A DNA stretch of 64,000 nt from Phaseolus vulgaris (Eukaryota > Streptophyta > Magnoliopsida > Fabales > Fabaceae): NCBI RefSeq assembly GCF_000499845.2, contig NC_023750.2, forward strand, positions 5,205,478 through 5,269,477, read 5' to 3'. Below, piece by piece: positions 58,142-64,000 of this stretch. Under the pieces are notes generated by a model. It did no database searches and was not told the origin of the DNA. It saw only the letters and a list, made by a program, of their open reading frames with translations. A program made the position numbers and the translations under genes. Numbering within the stretch: the first letter of the stretch is position 1; every line of letters begins with the position of its first letter.

Positions 58142-58362
58142 GTAAAAAAATATTTTTAAAATATAAATTGAAATTGAAAAAAATTTCAATTTCAAATTCA
58201 AATTATCAAAATCATTATAAATCTTACGATTAAAGATCATAGGGTAAAATAACAAATTACATTATAGCACAAAGTATCAGAATTTAAATTAATTAATTTT
58301 ATCTAATATAAGTTGACATAATTGCATTACTTTAAATAATAAACTTAAACCATTTAACTACA
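58142..58362 (+). repeat. About 215-bp direct repeat, right copy
   Basis: Partner of 53725-53940, same orientation, with small indels. No terminal features typical of a transposon were seen. Confidence 0.85.
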
Positions 58363-59169
58363 TAAAAGTAATTTTATAATAATAAAAATCAATTTATGAA
58401 AATTATAAATTAGAAAAGAGCAAAAATTGTATTAATGTTTAAAAAGTAGTACCATGAAAAATAGAAGAATATAAGGAGGAAGAGAGAGTTGAATTGTAAT
58501 TTAATTAATTTTTATATTTTTTTTAAATCATCATTTGATTAATTATACTAAGAATACAATTTTGTTTATAAATCAACTAGACTAAAACTCTTTCATCTTT
58601 ATGTGTGTCATGTATCATGTCAGACGCACTTTGTCTAAAAATCAGATTTTTTCTTTCAAATGACAAAGTGCACCGATACATATATGACCTCATAAAGTTT
58701 GTTAAAATGCACATATTTAAATAAATATATTTTAACAAACTATTTTTTAACATGACTCCTATGAAACATAAAATATTTTTTATAAAGACAACTAAAAAAA
58801 GAAAGATGAAACAAACATGTTTGAATGCTAAATTTTTGCTAAATTTGTTATGAGCTTTTTAGTTTAGAAAGGTCAATTATGACACAAATTTTTGCACCTT
58901 AACTCAATTATTTTATTAACATAGTTTAATGTTTGCTTTGTCCAGTGAATTGGTCATAGTTCTAGCATCTAACCAACTTGTAGAGATTTAAAATAGTTAG
59001 TTATATTTAAAAACATTTTTATAGAAGACCTTAATATTATTTCTATATCAATTCTCCTCCTTCTACGATTATTGCAAATACTAATTACAAGTAATGTAAA
59101 GGAGATAAGGAGGAAATAACACATACACAACAATTTATATTGGTTCGTTTATCTTACAAACTACATCCA
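58363..59169. other. Intergenic, no recognised feature
   Basis: AT-rich sequence with no open frame or repeat structure that I can support. Confidence 0.4.
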
Positions 59170-59560
59170 ATTTTTGGCTAATCAGCCAACGTCGAGCATT
59201 CTTTGGGCTCGTAGACACTTTTAGTTAATCCCTTGAGTATTCTTTACTTAAGCCACTCTTAGTTGACCCTAAGTATTCTTTGGACTCGTAGCCACTTCTG
59301 ACTAACCCCTTGAGTATTCTTTACTCAAGCCACTCCTAGTTGACCCTAAGTATTCTTTACACCTAGCCACTCCTGGATAATTGAGTATATTTTTAGGATC
59401 GTAACCACTCTTTCCTAATCAAGTATATTTTTTCAATTGTAACCACTCTTGGCTTACCCATCAAGTAGTATTCTTTAATCATGCCACTTTTGGTTTACAC
59501 TGTCAAAGATTACTCTTCACATCAAGCCACTTTTGACTAAACCAAGTATTCTTTGCCCAA
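59170..59560. repeat. Degenerate tandem repeat around AGTATTCTTT and GCCACTC
   Basis: About ten imperfect units of roughly 35-60 bp alternating words like GAGTATTCTTTACTCAAGCC and ACTCCTAGTTGACCCTAAG. Unit length drifts. It follows a stretch (59130-59175) resembling LTR sequence (TATTGGTTCGTTTATCTTAC), so the array may sit in an old LTR. Confidence 0.7.
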
Positions 59561-59727
59561 CAACTTCCCTAACTAAGATCTGGAAGTATTTTATTTCAAT
59601 GAACTATTGATCATTAGGTATGATGACTAGGGAGGATTGCATACAACGACGAATACAACGTTTAGTCTTTAATTATAAATTAATAATTAATTTAGAATCT
59701 AAAATAGTTAGTGACTAAAACCTTGGT

Positions 59728-59830
59728 AGTTAATGTCAAATACCAATTTAGAAACAACTTTATAAATTTTTATTAATAATAGAAACTACTTTGAATATCA
59801 ATATATTTTATTTTATAAAATAGTATCTAA
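59728..59830 (+). repeat. Short interspersed AT-rich repeat, copy 3
   Basis: Shares TTTTATTAATAATAGAAACT with 51066-51130 and the CTTGGTAG lead-in. Same small repeat family as the copies at 51 and 53 kb. Confidence 0.5.
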
Positions 59831-59837
59831 CTTAGTT

Positions 59838-60120
59838 AATGCTCCGACCTCAAGTCCGAGAGATAACATTGCTAGAGTCAATCATCGCATCCGAAGTATT
59901 GTCCGATTTGGAGGTCGATGCTTCGTCACGATTTTTTTTTCTTGAAAGGCTCCTCGGTGGGTTGGAGGAGAAAGAAGTATATAAACTGCCATTGGCCTCG
60001 ACTCCTAAACGATGTGAGACTATATTGGTCGTATCAGAACAAACCCCCTAGTCAAGATCTAAGGGGAAAGGAAGGAGTACATAAACTTCCTTTGACCTCA
60101 ACTCCTAAACAACGTGTTTA
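59838..60120. repeat. GC-richer segment with a doubled 50-bp word
   Basis: Two similar words about 93 bp apart (59970-60018 and about 60063-60115), both including ATAAACT and CAACTCCTAAAC or CGACTCCTAAAC, in a patch richer in GC than the flanks. The small plus frames (70 and 67 codons) overlap each other in different phases. Not recognised as a gene. Confidence 0.45.
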
Positions 60121-60239
60121 GTCTTAAAAGAATGTATATGTGAAAGTTCAACAATTTTTATTTTTTTTATCTTGATGTAATTTTTACAATAAAACAAATT
60201 AGTTACACTATTTCTAGAGTTTTAAAGATAAGAGAAATG

Positions 60240-60400
60240 ATTCTTTAAATTTTTCGGTTGGATTTTTTTATCCCAATTAAATATCTATATTTTATAAATC
60301 AATGACAATATTATTATTATTAAAACTAATGTTAATACTAGGATTTAAATTAAATAATACAAATAGATAAAAAGAAAGAGTTTTATTATTTTTCACTCAA
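60240..60400 (-). repeat. Inverted copy of SURNod19 3' flank
   Basis: 60244-60376 is the inverted counterpart of 5524-5653 in unit A (shared TAAATCAATGACAATATT-type words and ACTAATGTTAATACTAG). This places the third gene and its 3' flank in one inverted duplicate, opened up by the repeat array and fragments between 60480 and 61720. Confidence 0.75.
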
Positions 60401-60499
60401 ATCGACACTAAATTCACATCATCAACCAAATAACACATTAATAAGAAACATTATAGCAAGAATAATACCATTGTAAATAAAGTAGTAGATTAAAAGTAG

Positions 60500-61165
60500 A
60501 ACAAGATGGTCCGATCATGGAAGTCATCGGCCAGTTTGATCCTATAATAGTATTCTGCTAAGTTAGTTTGCTTGTAGAAACTGTCGTCGGTCAAGTTGAT
60601 CATAAGATTCAGCCAAGTTGGTACACTCCTAGAAACCGTGGTCGATCGAGTTAGTCTAATCTTAAGATTTGACCAAGTCGATCCGTTTGTAGAAACTATT
60701 ATAACCGAGTTCACCTGATCATAGGATTTGGCCAAGTCAGTCTGTTTGTAGAAGTCGTGACGGCCGATTTGGTCATATCTTATGATTCGGCCAAGTAGGT
60801 CCGTTTGTAGAAATCGTTAATGGCCGAGTTGGTCCAATCTTAGGGTTTGGCCAAGTCGGTCTGTTTGTAGATGTCGTAACAGACGAGTTTTCCCATTTAG
60901 GATTTAGTCAAGTCTGTTCGTTTGTAGAAACCATGATGACCGAGTTGGTCCGATCTTAAGATTCAGCCAAGTCTGTCTATAGAAACTGTTGATGACCGAG
61001 TTGGTCCGATCTTAGGATTTGGTCAAGTTCGTCTGTTTGTAGAAGTCGTGACAACCGAGTTGGTCCTATCTTAAGATTCGGCCAAGTCAATCTGTTTGTA
61101 TAAACCGTTGACGACCGAATTGGTCTCATCTTAGAATTTGACCAAGTCGATCCATTTGTAGAGTG
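60500..61165. repeat. Minisatellite, about 11 units of about 60 bp
   Basis: Units built on GGCCAAGTCGGTCTGTTTGT, AGAAACCGT and CCGAGTTGGTCCGATCTTAG, recurring about every 56-62 bp (GTAGAA words near 60573, 60690, 60807, 60925, 61042). Minus-strand frames at 60490-60735 and 60977-61261 are open only because the unit lacks stops in one phase; they are not genes. Confidence 0.88.
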
Positions 61166-61426
61166 AAATATTTTTCCAATAATAATCATTTTATTTAAAA
61201 AGACGACATCGTTAAAAACAATTAGGAAAAAAATTGTGTCGCTTTGAAAATATTTAATCAAAACATAACTTGTTCGTCAAAGTAATATAGCAATAAAATA
61301 AGTCAACAGGAACTTTAACTAAAATAAAATTTAATATTGGACACGTTTCATGTCCTTAGGATAGCTCCTCCGTCGAGAATTTTCAGTCAATATATTTCGC
61401 TGCCCAACACTTCTATGACTTTGTAT

Positions 61427-61614
61427 GCTAGTTCAGTGGGACTCATGATGGTGATCATTCGATCTTAGAGACAAATTGTTTAAGGTGGGACACAATGTAT
61501 ATGGTATGCTAGTTCAGTGGGACTCATGATGGTCTTTTTCTTTGTAAATATTCGTCCATAGGGACAAACTATTACTTCTGACAACATGGTACACTTGTCG
61601 TAAAAAAATCATCA
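61427..61614 (+). repeat. Doubled 30-bp word, SURNod19 5' fragment and gypsy LTR end
   Basis: GTATGCTAGTTCAGTGGGAC and the following CTCATGATGG occur at about 61427 and 61503. 61440-61468 is identical to 63531-63559 in the 5' region of SURNod19 copy C. 61541-61614 resembles the last 75 bp of the gypsy LTR at 46740-46811 (GGGACAAACTATTACTTCTG, ends ATCATCA). A patchwork of small fragments. Confidence 0.65.
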
Positions 61615-61781
61615 AAGACACATTATAACAAGAATAATACCATTGTAAACCGAGTAGTAGATTAAAAGTAGAACAACATTAACATTAATATACATAGTGA
61701 TAATCTAGAATCGGTATTTATGGATTACACTTATAAAAGATTAAGTAAGCTATTACAAAAAGATCAATAAATAGTTTCACA

Positions 61782-63346
61782 TTAAATGTTCAAATCTTTG
61801 TTTGGTATTTGTTCCGCCAAGTAAATGTAGAAATGCCCCATAGCCCCAGTACGAAACTTGTTTTCATATCTCGATTCTACTGTTAGAATTTCACCATCTT
61901 TAATCTTGATAGAACCAGGTTTTGGATAACAAACCGACATTCCAACTAGGTAACCCTTTTCATTTCCTGCTTCTTTTCCTGTTCCGTATTTTGGATTTGA
62001 AGTGCATAAAACTCTTCCATCCTAAGTTAAGAAAAACCATAAATATCGAGAAGATGCATTAAAATAGTTAATTTCTTACAAAGATATAGAATTTATCAAC
62101 AAAATTTATTACTATTGAATATATGAGTCACAAATTTTAGCATAAGTTGATCTACATGATATAGATTATACAGGAACACCAACAAATATCAAATATTACC
62201 TGTCCATATAGAGTAGCATTGACAACACCGGTGTGCATATGAGCAGTGCCATATATAAGATAACCACCTTTTGTCATTGGGATGTTTGCTTTCTTAACGT
62301 GAAGGGAGTCACTGTCATGAATTCTTGGAATAGTATACTCTGCCTATAACCAAATTGAGAAATTTGTCTTATTCATTTACAACGACAAAAGTAATTGATA
62401 GCCTAATATTTGTGTTTGGAATATAAGTGAGTTTCAAAATTTTGCTTATCATTTGTAAAGTATAGTATATATTAAATAAATCATCTACCTGACAATCATG
62501 AACTGGTGTAGAACCATTTGATCTTACACGATCAGCTGAATCAAGTATATAGAACTTAAGAGGGACTTGGTGTTCATCCCAATCAACCCACCTTATTTTG
62601 TATCTTAGGGAAAGCTTTCTCATTGGACCATGAAAACCATTTCTTAATTTGCATTGTAAGTTGTCTTGACAACAAAAGAGTCCTCCTTTATAATTTCTAG
62701 ACAATAATTGACCATTAATGTTGGTTGTGACATTGTAAAAGTCCTTTGGGAGATTTAAAAGCTTACACCTACACTCTGAACAACCTTTTCTATCATGTGC
62801 GCCACGTGTATCAATAACCATGATGTTAAATAACCATTTTTCTTTAAACTCGTGCTTTATTTTTGTAGGATTACCTAATTCAACTGCAAAAGGATTTGGA
62901 AGATTTGAGGATGTTCCTTGTGATTCTCCTCCCAAGCCCCAATGATGTGGAAGCAAAAAACCTTGGCACGCACCATCATTTCTCTCATATTCAATACCAT
63001 TGCTAACGTCGTGAGATTGTTTAATGTAGTGTGACATGGTAATATTTTCAATATATTTTACAGCAAACCAATGATGAAGGTAAGTTTCATATAAAGGTAC
63101 AGAATTACCATCTTCATCGACTACTTCAACATCAAAACTCTTGACCCCAATATGACCCTTTGGAAAGTCAATATCAAATAATGTTTTCACCGCAACTTTT
63201 CCTGGTCCCACTTCAAATGATTCAGACAAAAAAGTAGCTGATTTGATATGATTTTCATCAGACTCTAAAACAACTGATTGTGTTGTGCCAAACAACAATA
63301 TCATTATTGATAATAAAATCATTTTTACTTTAAAGATAGTCCTCAT
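61782..63346 (-). CDS. SURNod19 family secreted protein, inverted copy C
   Basis: Minus-strand exons 63346-62489, 62343-62200 and 62021-61782, identical in length and phase to copy B, give 413 residues. Signal peptide MRTIFKVKMILLSIMILLFG; motifs LHHW (91-92), AHMHTG (321-323) and GAMGHFYIYLA followed by EQIPNKDLNI. It differs from A and B by scattered substitutions (for example FLSESFEVGPG against FLSEQFEVGPG, HYIKQSHDVSNG against QYIKKSHDLRNG), so it split off before the A/B duplication. The start was chosen as in A and B: the longer frame to 63373 enters the presumed 5'UTR intron. No damage seen. Function beyond secretion is inferred from the family only. Confidence 0.9.
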
Positions 63347-63618
63347 ATTAACCTGCACATAAACCAATAACATTAGCCATGAAAATAAAGATAGTCAATC
63401 ATTTGATAAACTTGTAGATGATTTAAACAAATATTGCGAAAACATGTGAATCAAATAAGATTGAAATCAAAGGGTAAAGTAATAGAAAATTGACGATAAA
63501 AATAACATACCATATAAGAAAAAGATAAATGACTCATGATGGTGATCATTCGATCTTAGCTAAAGATGTATGAAATTTAAAGCAGATAAATATGTGTGTA
63601 TATGAAATTAGTTGCTAG

Positions 63619-63627
63619 TTTTATATA
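63619..63627 (-). promoter_or_regulatory. TATA box of SURNod19 copy C
   Basis: Plus strand TTTTATATA, that is TATATAAAA on the coding strand, at the same distance from the gene as in copies A and B. It is kept although the surrounding promoter has diverged, which supports its use. Confidence 0.6.
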
Positions 63628-64000
63628 TGGTAGATGACTCAATAATAGTGTATCTAGCGTGGCGTTAAGTTTTTAAATCGTCATTGGCTGTCTTTTTTTG
63701 CTGGATGTAAAAGGTGACCTAGTTTTACAAAACTATTTAAAAACTTTTATAGTTATTTGTAGGTGTAAAAGCTACTTGATTAACAAATTTTTTGAACAAG
63801 CCTAATATGTTTTAATCTTTGTAAGCTTTTTTTTTTTCTTAAGTAGTAAGATTTTAAGTTTTAACATAAATAATGTTTAATAGATAAAAATGAAAAGTTT
63901 CAGTTAAATAAACGTAATAATAAAAATATTGCCAACAATATAGTAGAATTAACTTCACACAAAAAAAACTGAAAGTTTGAAGTACTAAAATAATAAAAAA
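63628..64000 (-). other. Upstream region of SURNod19 copy C
   Basis: Inverted, diverged match to about 2970-3390 of unit A. No other gene before the window ends. Confidence 0.6.

Noticed and set aside
60490..61261. Two minus-strand frames with repeated NGSTW / LDQ-type peptides
   Set aside because: Pure translation of the 60-bp minisatellite; no start context, no conservation of frame between units.

Overview
The window is plant nuclear DNA, AT-rich and dominated by transposons. It is most likely from a legume of the bean/cowpea/soybean group. The evidence is three genes of the stress up-regulated Nod 19 (SURNod19) family, a PLS-class pentatricopeptide-repeat (PPR) gene, GT-AG introns, and dense Ty1/copia and Ty3/gypsy debris of a kind common in Phaseoleae. 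No tRNA, rRNA or CRISPR array was found.

Layout. (1) Positions 1-16675 hold a recent tandem duplication. Unit A (1 to about 6840) and unit B (8938-16675) each carry one SURNod19 gene (3692-5229 and 12630-14197). Between them lie three 180-bp repeats and a solo copia LTR (7379-9498), which has a second solo LTR of another family inside it (7781-8821). Unit B alone has a 900-bp LINE tail (15417-16316). (2) About 16985-37820 is the wreck of a minus-strand Ty3/gypsy element (gag, protease, integrase tail, and an ORF in the env position; the RT and integrase core are missing). It is split by copia element 3 (17947-24139), a CACTA transposon (24639-27926) and copia element 1 (29234-35984). The gypsy reading frame continues across both copia insertion sites. 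(3) A plus-sense gypsy LTR (37821-38914 plus 46720-46811) is split by copia element 2 (38915-46714, perfect TGGGA target duplication), which itself holds a GC-rich solo LTR (40105-41051). (4) 46812-51130 has another solo LTR (48833-49919) and fragments. (5) 51.6-57.4 kb is the more gene-like part: a two-exon gene for a 72-residue secreted peptide (51621-52913) and the intact PPR gene (55768-57444). (6) 57.4-64 kb holds tandem-repeat arrays and an inverted third SURNod19 gene (63346-61782).

How the parts relate. The three SURNod19 genes share the same three-exon structure, TATA box and probable 5'UTR intron, so they form a family cluster spread by tandem and inverted duplication. The copia elements are one Sirevirus-like family at different stages. 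Elements 1 and 2 have pol but share an internally deleted gag. Element 3 has the long gag but an unrelated ORF in place of pol. All of them, and the related solo LTRs, carry a CAAYCGRTTG-type palindrome in pairs exactly 21 bp apart, in LTRs and inside coding sequence. That is the most striking unexplained structure here.
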